A stretch of DNA of 21,548 bases, taken from NCBI GenBank assembly GCA_002340325.1, contig DDLV01000025.1, positions 1 through 21,548 of the forward strand, read 5' to 3'. Positions within the stretch are counted from its first letter, which is position 1, and each line of letters starts with the position of its first letter. This DNA is from Glaciecola sp. UBA2563. GTDB taxonomy: Bacteria; Pseudomonadota; Gammaproteobacteria; Enterobacterales; Alteromonadaceae. The notes below the pieces were generated by a model. That model made no database searches. It worked only from the letters and a program-made list of their open reading frames with translations, and had not been told where the DNA came from. The translations under genes were made by a program, and so were the position numbers. Shown here in pieces: positions 1 through 7,330 of the stretch.

Positions 1-483
1 AAAGGTGGAGATCCCTTTATCTTTGGTCGCGGTGGAGAAGAGATTGAGACGCTTATCGAAGAAAGCATTGATTTTCAAGTCGTTCCTGGCATCACTTCGG
101 CAAATGGTGCTTCCAGTTACGCTGGAATACCCCTGACTCACCGAGACTACGCACAGTCGGTCGTATTTGCTACCGGTCATTTGCGCGATGAGACAATAGA
201 CCTGAACTGGCGAGCACTTGCACAGCATAACCAGACATTGGTCTTTTATATGGGACTGACGGGCCTTGGTATCATTGCGCGCAATCTTATTGAACATGGA
301 TTAGCATCATCAACTCCTATTGCGCTTATCGAAAATGCCACCCGCGAAAATCAGCGCGTCGTGATTGGAAATCTAAATAGCATAGAAGAAGTTTCTAAAA
401 ACGAAAACGTTACGCCGCCAGCATTAATTATTGTTGGCGGTGTCGTAAACCTACATAACACGTTAAACTGGTATCAACAATAA
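1..483 (+). CDS. cobA: uroporphyrinogen-III C-methyltransferase (SUMT), C-terminal part
   Basis: Partial gene: the reading frame is open from base 1 and ends at TAA 481-483, giving 160 residues. The visible part carries SUMT landmarks: KGGDPFIFGRGGEE near its start, then VPGITSA and GIPLTHR, then the FYMGL and ALIENAT segments of the tetrapyrrole methylase fold. The family uses S-adenosylmethionine to methylate uroporphyrinogen III at C-2 and C-7, giving precorrin-2 for siroheme or cobalamin. The N-terminal SAM-binding loop lies outside the window. It therefore cannot be told whether this is a stand-alone CobA or the C-terminal domain of a CysG fusion; the symbol is tentative for that reason. 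The next gene starts 19 bp downstream on the same strand, so the two may be cotranscribed. Confidence 0.93.
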   Translation, partial: KGGDPFIFGRGGEEIETLIEESIDFQVVPGITSANGASSYAGIPLTHRDYAQSVVFATGHLRDETIDLNWRALAQHNQTLVFYMGLTGLGIIARNLIEHGLASSTPIALIENATRENQRVVIGNLNSIEEVSKNENVTPPALIIVGGVVNLHNTLNWYQQ

Positions 484-501
484 CACGCAATGTTGAGTTG
501 A

Positions 502-1467
502 GTGCAAACGTCATTTTATAAAGTCCTTTTAACTTCTGTTATTTTAGCAATGAGTTTGTGCACATTTGCCTATAATCAATTGGAGCAAACAGGCTTTAGT
601 AAACGTTCAACGCGCGATGGTGGAATGCAGTTTGCATATAAATGGCGTTTAGGTGATGAAAACTATTCGCTAAGCTTCGACCTTAATCAAGCACAAATTG
701 TCTCGCTACCGCTCACTGCACCTAGATTCAATAATAAAATGCTTAATCGCGAAGTAGAAGTGGCATTAAAACGACATGCAGTTTTACTCGCTGAACGCGG
801 CATTAAAGCCACTGTCAAAAGGCAGGCTAGAGAAATATCGTACTCGGTATCAGCAACAACACAAAGTTCAGCAGACCTTGCCATTCGCGAACTTCAGGGC
901 ATATCAGAAACATCGACACAAGAATTTTACGAAAGATACTATTTAGTCAACTTTACTGACCACTTGAATCGAAATTTCGTGCAAAATGATTATGTTAAAT
1001 ATGCCAATGAAAGTGCAGAAGGTTTACAACCTATTGTTGAAGCTATCAAAGCATTGCAGAGGAATTCAACAGACAAAAGAGAGTTCACCGCACTCGCAAT
1101 GACCTGGCTACAAAGCATACCTTACAATGATTTGCTCAGTCGAAGCGACTCAAATGGCGCAGGCTTCTTTGCCCCAATTGATTTGTTACGAAGAAACAAA
1201 GGTGATTGCGACAGCAAATCGACCCTTTTAGCAACATTACTTAAAGCATACGATCCAACATTAGCTGTGTACATGGTGTTGTTACCTCAACACGCACTTC
1301 TAGCCGTTGACATTCCTGCGCAGAATAACGAGCAAACGTTGCTGGTCAATGGTAAGGACATGCTACTAATCGAACCAACCGGCCCGGCATATTTTGCAAA
1401 AGGTAAAGTCGATGATAAATCGGCATTGGCAATTCTTAATAGACAGTATGAAACCCTTGAATTCTAA
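502..1467 (+). CDS. secreted transglutaminase-like cysteine protein
   Basis: A 321-aa protein starting at GTG 502; the nearby ATG at 490 runs into a stop after three codons. Residues 1-23 look like a signal peptide, with a hydrophobic stretch VLLTSVILAMSLC and Ala-23 before the mature part. The C-terminal third has the arrangement of a transglutaminase-like (papain-fold) domain: Cys-236 in GDCDSK, His-264 in LPQHALLAV, and an acidic residue in the IEPTGP segment (Glu-291) that could complete a triad. The N-terminal 130 residues match nothing I recognise. Family members include peptidases and amidases acting in the envelope; the substrate here is unknown. It follows the SUMT gene by 19 bp, but no functional link is apparent. 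No clear hairpin-plus-T-run terminator follows it. Confidence 0.8.
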   Translation: MQTSFYKVLLTSVILAMSLCTFAYNQLEQTGFSKRSTRDGGMQFAYKWRLGDENYSLSFDLNQAQIVSLPLTAPRFNNKMLNREVEVALKRHAVLLAERGIKATVKRQAREISYSVSATTQSSADLAIRELQGISETSTQEFYERYYLVNFTDHLNRNFVQNDYVKYANESAEGLQPIVEAIKALQRNSTDKREFTALAMTWLQSIPYNDLLSRSDSNGAGFFAPIDLLRRNKGDCDSKSTLLATLLKAYDPTLAVYMVLLPQHALLAVDIPAQNNEQTLLVNGKDMLLIEPTGPAYFAKGKVDDKSALAILNRQYETLEF

Positions 1468-1520
1468 GTTTGATTGAAAACCGTTGAACTTTTCCCCAAC
1501 GCACACCTGAACGTAAAGTC

Positions 1521-1529
1521 TTATCCACA
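1521..1529 (+). promoter_or_regulatory. single consensus DnaA box
   Basis: TTATCCACA is an exact match to the high-affinity DnaA box consensus. It sits about 55 bp after the transglutaminase-like gene and just before a very AT-rich tract. No second perfect box was seen nearby, so an origin is not indicated. It may be a regulatory or titration site, or chance. Confidence 0.4.
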
Positions 1530-1620
1530 TATGCGTAAAAATCATTTTACTCCTTCCGAGGTCAATTAAATTTAAATAAAAATTTTTTACGTCAGTTATA
1601 CCAAGTAATGTATTGATTTA

Positions 1621-1655
1621 TCGAATAATTCGAATTAACTCATCGAATCTTTCGA
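1621..1655. repeat. tandem pair of 13-bp palindromes (possible operator)
   Basis: Two similar inverted repeats: TCGAATAATTCGA (1621-1633, 6-bp arms, 1-bp centre) and TCGAATCTTTCGA (1643-1655, 5-bp arms, 3-bp centre). Their centres are 22 bp apart, about two helical turns, so dimeric regulators would bind on the same face of the DNA. The pair lies about 200 bp upstream of the small ORF at 1848. The regulator is unknown. Confidence 0.4.
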
Positions 1656-1847
1656 TTTATTAGCCAAAACAAAAACGATCCCCAACAAAATCCTCACCGT
1701 AAGTAAAGAAAAAAACACATACGACGATAGTCTTATATGAGCGCAACATTCATAGTACGCATTTCAATGATGATTGTGTTTCAAGGCGACAAATACGGAC
1801 ATTAAACCATTTAGTATCAAATAGTTAAATCACACGGGGAGTGTAAA

Positions 1848-2018
1848 ATGACAAAATATCAAGAGATGGCTGTCAAGGTCTATCACAAAGAATCAGTTAC
1901 AATTGCTGCTAAACAAACAGCTTATGAAATACTCATCAACTCAGGTTGGTCGGAAGAAGACATACACGCATGCAAGGGAAAAGAACCGCGTAAGCAGGTA
2001 ATGATATTTTCAGCATAA
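1848..2018 (+). CDS. small hypothetical protein, 56 aa
   Basis: A 56-codon ORF from ATG 1848 to TAA 2018, preceded by a strong Shine-Dalgarno-like GGGGAGTG about 6 bases upstream and followed within 10 bp by a hairpin with a T-run. These two signals make it a credible gene despite its size. The product begins MTKYQEMAVKVYHK and is hydrophilic. It has a central helix-prone part (VTIAAKQTAYEILI), then SGWSEEDIHACKG with the single Cys-42, and a basic tail. It has no signal peptide, membrane segment or domain I recognise. It lies alone in a 1-kb gene-poor region next to a stand-alone LuxR-type HTH gene. Function unknown. Confidence 0.6.
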   Translation: MTKYQEMAVKVYHKESVTIAAKQTAYEILINSGWSEEDIHACKGKEPRKQVMIFSA

Positions 2019-2432
2019 CAGAGACGTTGAAAAGGATTTTCAACTTCGTTTTTGTGGAATAAATAGACAATTGTCTGTAAAGTTTCATTTCATCTACTTC
2101 TTCTGACTCCCGTTAATTTGCCGATAGCGCTAGCGCCAAATTCAATTGCTAACGGTTTCAGCACGCTTAAAAAGGCTTTCCCTACCTATAACGACGCTTT
2201 CTATCGCTACTCGTTAGTACTTACATGAACCGGTGTCGACAACACTTTCAATCAGTACAAAAAAACAGCCAAAATTCGACACACAACACCAAGTTTTTAC
2301 CACTTGTCTCATTATTTACAGTTTACCGTCTATTTCGTTGTCACAATAATTTCACGTTGGAACACGTTCTCGAGGAGAATTGTTTCAACATTAACCAATA
2401 CCTATTGCTTAACAAAAACAAGGAAATTAATT
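2019..2432. other. intergenic region before the LuxR-type gene
   Basis: Apart from the terminator above it holds no convincing gene. It carries a perfect 12-bp palindrome AGACAATTGTCT (2065-2076), a GCGCTAGCGC palindrome (2127-2136) and a TGTCGACA palindrome at about 2233-2240. The frame of the downstream HTH gene stays open upstream to an ATG at 2304, but that start has no ribosome binding site. The region probably contains the promoter and control sites of the HTH gene. No clear sigma-70 boxes were identified. Confidence 0.5.
2026..2053 (+). terminator. rho-independent terminator after the 56-aa ORF
   Basis: Perfect 8-bp stem GTTGAAAA / TTTTCAAC with a 3-base GGA loop, followed within 5 bases by TTTTT. 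It begins 8 bp after the stop codon of the small ORF. The stem is AT-rich, so strength is uncertain. Confidence 0.5.
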
Positions 2433-2654
2433 ATGGAAATCAACGAAGCATTAGATCAATTGTCTAGAAGAGAGAAACAAATCGCGATGAAAATAATGGA
2501 AGGGAAACCTAACAAGATCATAGCATGCGACTTATTCATCAGTGAGAGAACTGTCAAGTTCCACTGTGCAAACATTTATAGAAAATTGCACATTCACTCT
2601 AAACATGCGCTTATCGCACGCTACTACCGTGAGATACTAACGTTAGGCAATTAA
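2433..2654 (+). CDS. stand-alone LuxR/GerE-type HTH regulator, 73 aa
   Basis: A 73-aa protein that is essentially one LuxR/GerE helix-turn-helix domain: LSRREKQIAMKIMEGKPNK (from residue 10), ISERTVKFHCANIYRKLHI (36-54) as the turn and recognition helix, then SKHALIARYY. This is the canonical pattern of the DNA-binding half of NarL/LuxR proteins. No receiver or autoinducer-binding domain is present, so it resembles GerE-like single-domain regulators. The start at ATG 2433 is chosen because AAGGA lies 9 bases upstream and it gives a clean domain; an in-frame ATG at 2304 would add 43 unconvincing residues with no ribosome binding site. Target genes are not evident. The downstream genes face the other way. 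Confidence 0.85.
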   Translation: MEINEALDQLSRREKQIAMKIMEGKPNKIIACDLFISERTVKFHCANIYRKLHIHSKHALIARYYREILTLGN

Positions 2655-2659
2655 ACGAA

Positions 2660-2695
2660 TAAAAGAAAGGCGTCTAAGGCACATGCGCCTAGACG
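2660..2695 (-). terminator. terminator of the aldehyde dehydrogenase-VOC operon
   Basis: Read on the minus strand, CGTCTA-GGC pairs with GCC-T-TAGACG (9 bp with one bulged T, 6-base loop; 2671-2695), followed by CCTTTCTTTTATT. It lies 17 bp past the VOC gene stop. On the plus strand no T-run follows, so it probably serves only the minus-strand genes. Confidence 0.55.
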
Positions 2696-2712
2696 ACTTA
2701 ACTGTGATGGAG

Positions 2713-3138
2713 TTAAGTGGCGAATAATTGCGATAAATCGTCGAAGTATTTAAATTCGAGGGCATTGCCACTGGGATCGTTTAAAAAGAATGTCCCTTGT
2801 TCGCCAACCATACCTTCAAATCTCACATATGGATTGATGACAAATGGGTAATCGTGTTCAAGGAACTTGTCTCGCAACTCGCACCAATCCACTTTAGGTA
2901 ACACAAGACCAAAATGAGGGACTGGAACAGACTTATTGTCAACTTCGTTTGGTGCAGGTTGTCGCGGCATCTCATTCACTAAATGCGTCACCAACTGATG
3001 ACCGTAGAAATTCCAATCGATCCAATGACTACTCTGTCGCCCCTTTTCACAGCCCATTAACTCGCCATAGAACCTATCAGCCTCTTTGAGATTAATAACC
3101 GGAACTGCAAGATGAAATGGTGTCAGTTGATTAGTCAT
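2713..3138 (-). CDS. VOC (glyoxalase/dioxygenase fold) family protein
   Basis: A 141-aa protein with two VOC half-modules. The first is FHLAVPVINLKEADRFY (8-24), where His-9 is the usual first metal ligand. The second starts at PHFGLVL (His-75) and ends in NDPSGNALEFKYF, with Glu-128 as the usual last ligand. The DPSGNxLEFK ending is the hallmark of glyoxalase I/bleomycin resistance/extradiol dioxygenase relatives. The exact reaction is not predictable; small lactoylglutathione-lyase-like or unknown metal-dependent enzymes of this size are common. Its ATG overlaps the stop of the upstream aldehyde dehydrogenase (ATGA, 3135-3138), so the two are translationally coupled and may act on related aldehyde substrates. 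Confidence 0.87.
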   Translation of the reverse strand: MTNQLTPFHLAVPVINLKEADRFYGELMGCEKGRQSSHWIDWNFYGHQLVTHLVNEMPRQPAPNEVDNKSVPVPHFGLVLPKVDWCELRDKFLEHDYPFVINPYVRFEGMVGEQGTFFLNDPSGNALEFKYFDDLSQLFAT

Positions 3139-4586
3139 CGTATGAACTTACTCATCAACCAGGTTTTAAAGCTGGTGTAAGGCGCATAGCGCAAATTGTT
3201 TTCCAATCTAAAGCTTCGTTTCATGACAGATTTTTCATAACAAAAAGAGGTAAAGCTATATTTGCCATTATAGCCACCCATACCACTTGTCCCAACGCCA
3301 CCAAATGGCAATTGATGGTTCACCATGAACATACTAATGTCGTTAACACATATGTTACCTGCGGTGACTTGATTTTCGAAATTGCTTTGAAAGGCGGTGT
3401 CTTTGGTGAAAACATAGGCTGCGAGCGGATGCGGTCTTGCTTCAACAAAATCAATCATTTCTTGCGTTGAAGACATAGTTTTAATGGGTAAAATTGGACC
3501 GAATATTTCTTCACTCATTATTTGCGACTGTGAAGACGGCTCCATTACCAACGTGGGCGAAATATATTTGGCTTGAATATCGATATCGCCACCATAAATG
3601 ACGTCTTGTTCAACCAGATATCCAGCCAATCTTTGACAATGCCGCGAATTAATAATGCGCCCATAATCGCTATTTGTTTTGGGCTGTTTTCCGTACTGCA
3701 CTTCAATCTGTTTTATTAATTCTTCAACGAATGCGTCTTTCACTGACGCTTCAACAAGCACATAGTCAGGCGCGATGCATGTCTGACCGAGATTGATAAA
3801 TTTCCCCCATGCAATCCGTTTCGCCGAAGTTTTAATATCAGCAGAACTATCTACCAGACACGGACTTTTACCCCCTAGTTCAAGGGTGACGGGTGTGAGA
3901 TGACGAGAGGCGGCAGACATCACTATCTTTCCAACTTGCTCCCCGCCCGTATAAAAAATCTTATCAAATTTGAGTGTCAATAACTGACTCGTTTCTTCTT
4001 TACCTCCCTCAATCACGATAAATGCATCTGTGTCAATGTACTCTGGTAGAAGTTTGGCAATCAACTGGCTAGTATTCGTCGCAAGTTCACTCGGTTTAAT
4101 GACTGCGCAACATCCTGCGGCGATAGCACCTAATAACGGCGCGATAGTGAGATGAAAAGGATAATTCCAGGCGCCTATGATAAGTGCAACGCCCAGAGGC
4201 TCATATTTTATATAGCTACTAGAAGGAAAAGCAGCTAGCGGTGATGATACTTTTTGTGGTTTCATCAATCGCTTTAGATTTTTGCGTAAATACGCAATTT
4301 CGGATAAGCCGAGTGCAATTTCTGCAAATTTAGCTTCTGTTTTACTTTTTCCTAAATCAAGATTAACTGCTGCTTGGATATCAGCAGCATGTTTTTGCAT
4401 GAGCTTCTTCATTGCGTCGAGCTGGGCAATTCTCCACGCATAACTTTTTGTTTTGCCGCTTTGAAAAACGGTACGAAGCTCATCTACTTGAGAAGCGTAT
4501 TGTTCACCAAATTGATGGCCATTAGCTGAACTAAATTCAACAACCGTTGTGTCGCAAGACGTATCCTGAACTGCTTTGTCACTCAT
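3135..4586 (-). CDS. aldehyde dehydrogenase (class 3 / coniferyl-aldehyde dehydrogenase type)
   Basis: A 483-aa NAD(P)-dependent aldehyde dehydrogenase. Visible landmarks: GAWNYPFHL with the oxyanion Asn-141, IKPSE (Lys-164), FYTGGEQVGK (212-220) in the nucleotide-binding part, general base Glu-236 in LELGGKSP, catalytic Cys-270 in NLGQTCIAPDY, and EEIFGPILP (Glu-360). The C-terminus with PFGGVGTSGMGGYNGKYSF and a hydrophobic/basic tail fits the class 3/CalB-like group, which oxidises aliphatic or aromatic aldehydes to acids. The start has a good ribosome binding site (GAGGGGTG) upstream. It is followed by the coupled VOC gene. A link to lipid or lignin-type aldehydes is inference only. Confidence 0.92.
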   Translation of the reverse strand: MSDKAVQDTSCDTTVVEFSSANGHQFGEQYASQVDELRTVFQSGKTKSYAWRIAQLDAMKKLMQKHAADIQAAVNLDLGKSKTEAKFAEIALGLSEIAYLRKNLKRLMKPQKVSSPLAAFPSSSYIKYEPLGVALIIGAWNYPFHLTIAPLLGAIAAGCCAVIKPSELATNTSQLIAKLLPEYIDTDAFIVIEGGKEETSQLLTLKFDKIFYTGGEQVGKIVMSAASRHLTPVTLELGGKSPCLVDSSADIKTSAKRIAWGKFINLGQTCIAPDYVLVEASVKDAFVEELIKQIEVQYGKQPKTNSDYGRIINSRHCQRLAGYLVEQDVIYGGDIDIQAKYISPTLVMEPSSQSQIMSEEIFGPILPIKTMSSTQEMIDFVEARPHPLAAYVFTKDTAFQSNFENQVTAGNICVNDISMFMVNHQLPFGGVGTSGMGGYNGKYSFTSFCYEKSVMKRSFRLENNLRYAPYTSFKTWLMSKFIR

Positions 4587-4669
4587 GAAGCACCCCTCAG
4601 TGTTGTTTCGTTTTCACTATGGAAGTTAGCGCCGGATTTCATATAAGTAAAAGACGACGACGCTTTCTA

Positions 4670-5968
4670 TTACACTTGATACGGGTGACGTAATACCATG
4701 GTTTGATTTCTATCAGGTCCTGTAGAGATTATATCTACTGGTACGCCAGTAAGTTCTTCAAGTCGCTTAATGTAGGCAATAGCATTGGATGGAAGTTCAT
4801 TATAGGACTGTACGCCATAGGTTATTTCTTGCCAACCCGGCATCTCTTCGTATACAGGTTCAATTACCTCGTATCCTTCAGCCGCAAGTGGGGGGATGTC
4901 CGAAATATTTCCAGATTTATCCTTATACCCGATACAAATTTTTAATACATCAAGACCATCAAGCACATCTAGTTTTGTCAGACAAAACCCGGTAATCGAG
5001 TTAAGCTCGACTGCACGCTTAATAGCAACACAATCAAACCAACCTGTGCGTCTTTTCCGTCCAGTAGTAGCACCAAATTCATGGCCTTTTTCACCCAAAT
5101 GCTGGCCAACTTCACATTCCAATTCGGTTGGAAATGGTCCTGAACCCACTCTGGTGGTATAGGCTTTTACTATACCAAGCACATAATCAATACCCAACGG
5201 CCCAAACCCTGCTCCAGTCGCTACACCGCCGACTGTTGTATTTGAAGATGTTACGTACGGATATGTGCCATGATCGATATCAAGCAGTGTTCCTTGTGCG
5301 CCTTCAAACATAATAGGCTCGCTGTTTGCCTTAGCCTTTTCCAATAAGTGGGTCACATCAGTTACCATGGACCGAAACAAATCCGCGACAGAGAGTGCTT
5401 TTTGCAAGACGGAATCATAGTCTACAGGGGATTCTTTATAATATTCCGTCAACATGAAATTATGATATTCCATAATTTCTTTGAGTTTGGCTGCAAAGTC
5501 GTCTTTATTAAAAAGGTCGCCTACGCGCAGCCCTCTTCGAGACACCTTATCTTCGTATGCGGGACCAATGCCGCGCCCCGTTGTACCGATCGCTTTGTTG
5601 CCACGCGCTTTTTCTCGTGCCTGATCTAAGGCGACGTGATAGGGCAAAATTAACGGGCATGCTTCACTTATCCGCAATCGCTCTTTAACCGGTATGCCTC
5701 TTTCTTCGAGCATCTTCATTTCTGTCAGAAGCGCATCCGGGCTTAACACAACGCCATTGCCAATAACGCACATGACATTGTCGCGTAATACACCAGAAGG
5801 AATTAAATGGAGAACGGTTTTCTCACCGTCAATGACAAGGGTATGTCCTGCGTTATGTCCGCCTTGATAGCGAACCACATAACGCGCTTGGTCCGTCAAG
5901 AGATCTACTACTTTTCCTTTGCCCTCGTCACCCCACTGTGTGCCGAGGACTACAACATTCTTCGCCAT
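4670..5968 (-). CDS. purA: adenylosuccinate synthetase
   Basis: PurA joins IMP and aspartate using GTP, the first committed step to AMP. With the start at ATG 5968 the protein is 432 aa, the E. coli length, and begins MAKNVVVLGTQWGDEGKGK. Catalytic Asp-14 (WGDEGKGK) and His-42 (NAGHTL) sit at the expected places. GTTGRGIGPAYEDK and the IMP/GTP-binding TTGRKRRTGWFD are present. The frame is open upstream to an ATG at 6007, but the extra 13 residues (MINSRPNLFTVNI) are absent from family members and have no ribosome binding site. The usual hfq-hflX-hflK-hflC neighbours are not seen; the gene upstream on the same strand is cnoX, 80 bp away. Confidence 0.97.
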   Translation of the reverse strand: MAKNVVVLGTQWGDEGKGKVVDLLTDQARYVVRYQGGHNAGHTLVIDGEKTVLHLIPSGVLRDNVMCVIGNGVVLSPDALLTEMKMLEERGIPVKERLRISEACPLILPYHVALDQAREKARGNKAIGTTGRGIGPAYEDKVSRRGLRVGDLFNKDDFAAKLKEIMEYHNFMLTEYYKESPVDYDSVLQKALSVADLFRSMVTDVTHLLEKAKANSEPIMFEGAQGTLLDIDHGTYPYVTSSNTTVGGVATGAGFGPLGIDYVLGIVKAYTTRVGSGPFPTELECEVGQHLGEKGHEFGATTGRKRRTGWFDCVAIKRAVELNSITGFCLTKLDVLDGLDVLKICIGYKDKSGNISDIPPLAAEGYEVIEPVYEEMPGWQEITYGVQSYNELPSNAIAYIKRLEELTGVPVDIISTGPDRNQTMVLRHPYQV

Positions 5969-6048
5969 GATATTTACTGTGAATAAATTAGGACGCGAGT
6001 TTATCAAATCATATAGAAAGAGTCATTTGAAACTTCATTGCTCGCTTA

Positions 6049-6897
6049 CTAATACAACAGACTGTAAATCTTCCGACGATATTGCGATTTTAAGGGGTCT
6101 CCGTCTGGTAACGCATTGACCATCTCGAGCATGGTCTTCTTGGCATCTGCATAATTTAGATCTTTTTGCACAACCTGATACAACAGCTCGAGCGCTTGTT
6201 CTGTCTTGTGCGCTTGTTGTAATTGAATGGCCAGGTTAATTTTGAGGTCTAGATTACTTGGATCAGCATCTAGTTTCTGTTGTAGCTCAATAATTTCGGG
6301 GGATTCGGCTGCTTTTTCGGCCAGGTCAATTTTACCCAACAATGTTTGATATTGCGCATCTTGGTCGGCTAGTTTCACATCGGCAAGTAAAGTTTTAGCG
6401 GCTTCGATCTGTCCCGACTCAACGCTGCAGTCAGCCAATAAAAATCGCGCGTCTATGCGCTCTGGTGCCAAGTCAAACGCCTGTTTTGCAGGCGTATAAG
6501 CTTGCTGATAATCACCTTCAGAAACCAATTCAGCAGCGCGAACGATCAATTCATCTTCTGGCTTGGGAAGATGTTTTTGCAATAACTCAGTAACTTGCGC
6601 ATTTTCCATCGGCCCAGCTGCACCATCAACTGGCTGCCCTTCTTTCACCAGTATGATCGTTGGCAGGCCTCTTACGCCAAACTGAGCGGTTATCTGAGGC
6701 TGTTCTTCAACATTTACCATTGCCGCTATAAGATGATTTTCGTAACTAACGGCGAGACTTTCTACTGCGTTTTTCAACTCGACTGAACTGGGTTCCTGCG
6801 ATGCCCAAAATACTACGGCTATCAATTTTTGTTGGCTTTGATCACCAATGATTTCTGAAAAATTTTCGACGGTTAATGGGATGATATTATTTGACAT
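6049..6897 (-). CDS. cnoX: CnoX/YbbN-type thioredoxin-TPR cochaperone lacking active-site cysteines
   Basis: A 282-aa protein with an N-terminal thioredoxin fold (about 1-112) and C-terminal TPR-like helices (about 115-275). The fold is clear from VVFWASQEPSS at the WCxxC place, VNVEEQPQITAQFGVRGLPTI with cis-Pro 79, and the G-rich end. This architecture is that of CnoX/YbbN, which in E. coli holds unfolding proteins during hypochlorite stress and hands them to GroEL or DnaK. Both redox cysteines are missing: the motif reads W31-A-S-Q-E-P-S, and the only cysteine is Cys-157 in the helical part. It therefore cannot work as a thiol oxidoreductase. The DUF962 gene starts on the opposite strand 98 bp away, so the spacer at 6898-6995 must hold both promoters. 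Confidence 0.85.
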   Translation of the reverse strand: MSNNIIPLTVENFSEIIGDQSQQKLIAVVFWASQEPSSVELKNAVESLAVSYENHLIAAMVNVEEQPQITAQFGVRGLPTIILVKEGQPVDGAAGPMENAQVTELLQKHLPKPEDELIVRAAELVSEGDYQQAYTPAKQAFDLAPERIDARFLLADCSVESGQIEAAKTLLADVKLADQDAQYQTLLGKIDLAEKAAESPEIIELQQKLDADPSNLDLKINLAIQLQQAHKTEQALELLYQVVQKDLNYADAKKTMLEMVNALPDGDPLKSQYRRKIYSLLY

Positions 6898-6995
6898 GAA
6901 TGCGCTAAACTAATTAATGTATTGAAGAGTAAATAAGGCCTAAACCGAGATTTGCAATAGACCGATTTACGCCATTCCAAGAGGTGTTAGTAACA

Positions 6996-7307
6996 ATGGA
7001 ACATAAATACACAAGTTTCAAAGAATTTTATCCTTATTATTTACAAGAGCATTCAAACCCTACCTGCAGATTACTGCATTTCATCGGTTCGATACTAGTA
7101 TTGCTCGTTGTATTTTATGCCGTTTGGACAAGTCAATTTGTGTTTTTATGGCTGATTCCGGTGATAGGCTATGGCTTTGCTTGGGTTGGACATTTCTTCT
7201 TCGAGAAAAATAGACCAGCGACCTTTACCTATCCTGTTTATAGCTTAGCTGGCGACTGGGTCATGTTTAAAGACATTTTAGTAGGGAAAATTAGCATACT
7301 TAAATAG
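6996..7307 (+). CDS. DUF962 / Mpo1-like membrane protein
   Basis: A 103-aa protein with the DUF962 signature: FKEFYPYYLQEHSNPTCR, then LLHFIGS, then GYGFAWVGHFFFEKNRPATF and YPVYSLAGDWVMF. Conserved histidines (His-14 in EHSNP, LLHF, VGHFFFEKN) resemble the metal-binding set of yeast Mpo1, a dioxygenase for 2-hydroxy fatty acids. Two hydrophobic segments (about 25-42 and 46-65) point to an inner-membrane protein. The start at ATG 6996 is preferred because GAGGTG lies 9 bases upstream; an upstream GTG at 6984 overlaps that site. It ends 23 bp from the convergent halogenase gene. The bacterial function is unproven. Confidence 0.85.
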   Translation: MEHKYTSFKEFYPYYLQEHSNPTCRLLHFIGSILVLLVVFYAVWTSQFVFLWLIPVIGYGFAWVGHFFFEKNRPATFTYPVYSLAGDWVMFKDILVGKISILK

Positions 7308-7330
7308 CGCAAACTTGAGTTAAATAGGCC

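Larger units (their letters stand above)
1468..1847. other. gene-free intergenic stretch with regulatory-looking repeats
   Basis: No convincing ORF on either strand. It contains a consensus DnaA box (1521-1529), a strongly AT-rich segment at about 1562-1590, and two tandem palindromes at 1621-1655, listed separately. Just after the upstream stop codon there is a weak CGTTG/CAACG hairpin (1482-1501) without a T-run. The promoter of the small ORF at 1848 must lie in the right end of this stretch, but I could not pick convincing -35 and -10 boxes. Confidence 0.6.

Noticed and set aside
1500..1660. A chromosomal or plasmid replication origin.
   Set aside because: Only one perfect DnaA box, no iterons, and no replication gene nearby.
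2225..2467. An 80-codon ORF overlapping the start of the LuxR-type gene.
   Set aside because: Different frame, no ribosome binding site and composition typical of noncoding DNA. The HTH frame from 2433 explains the region.
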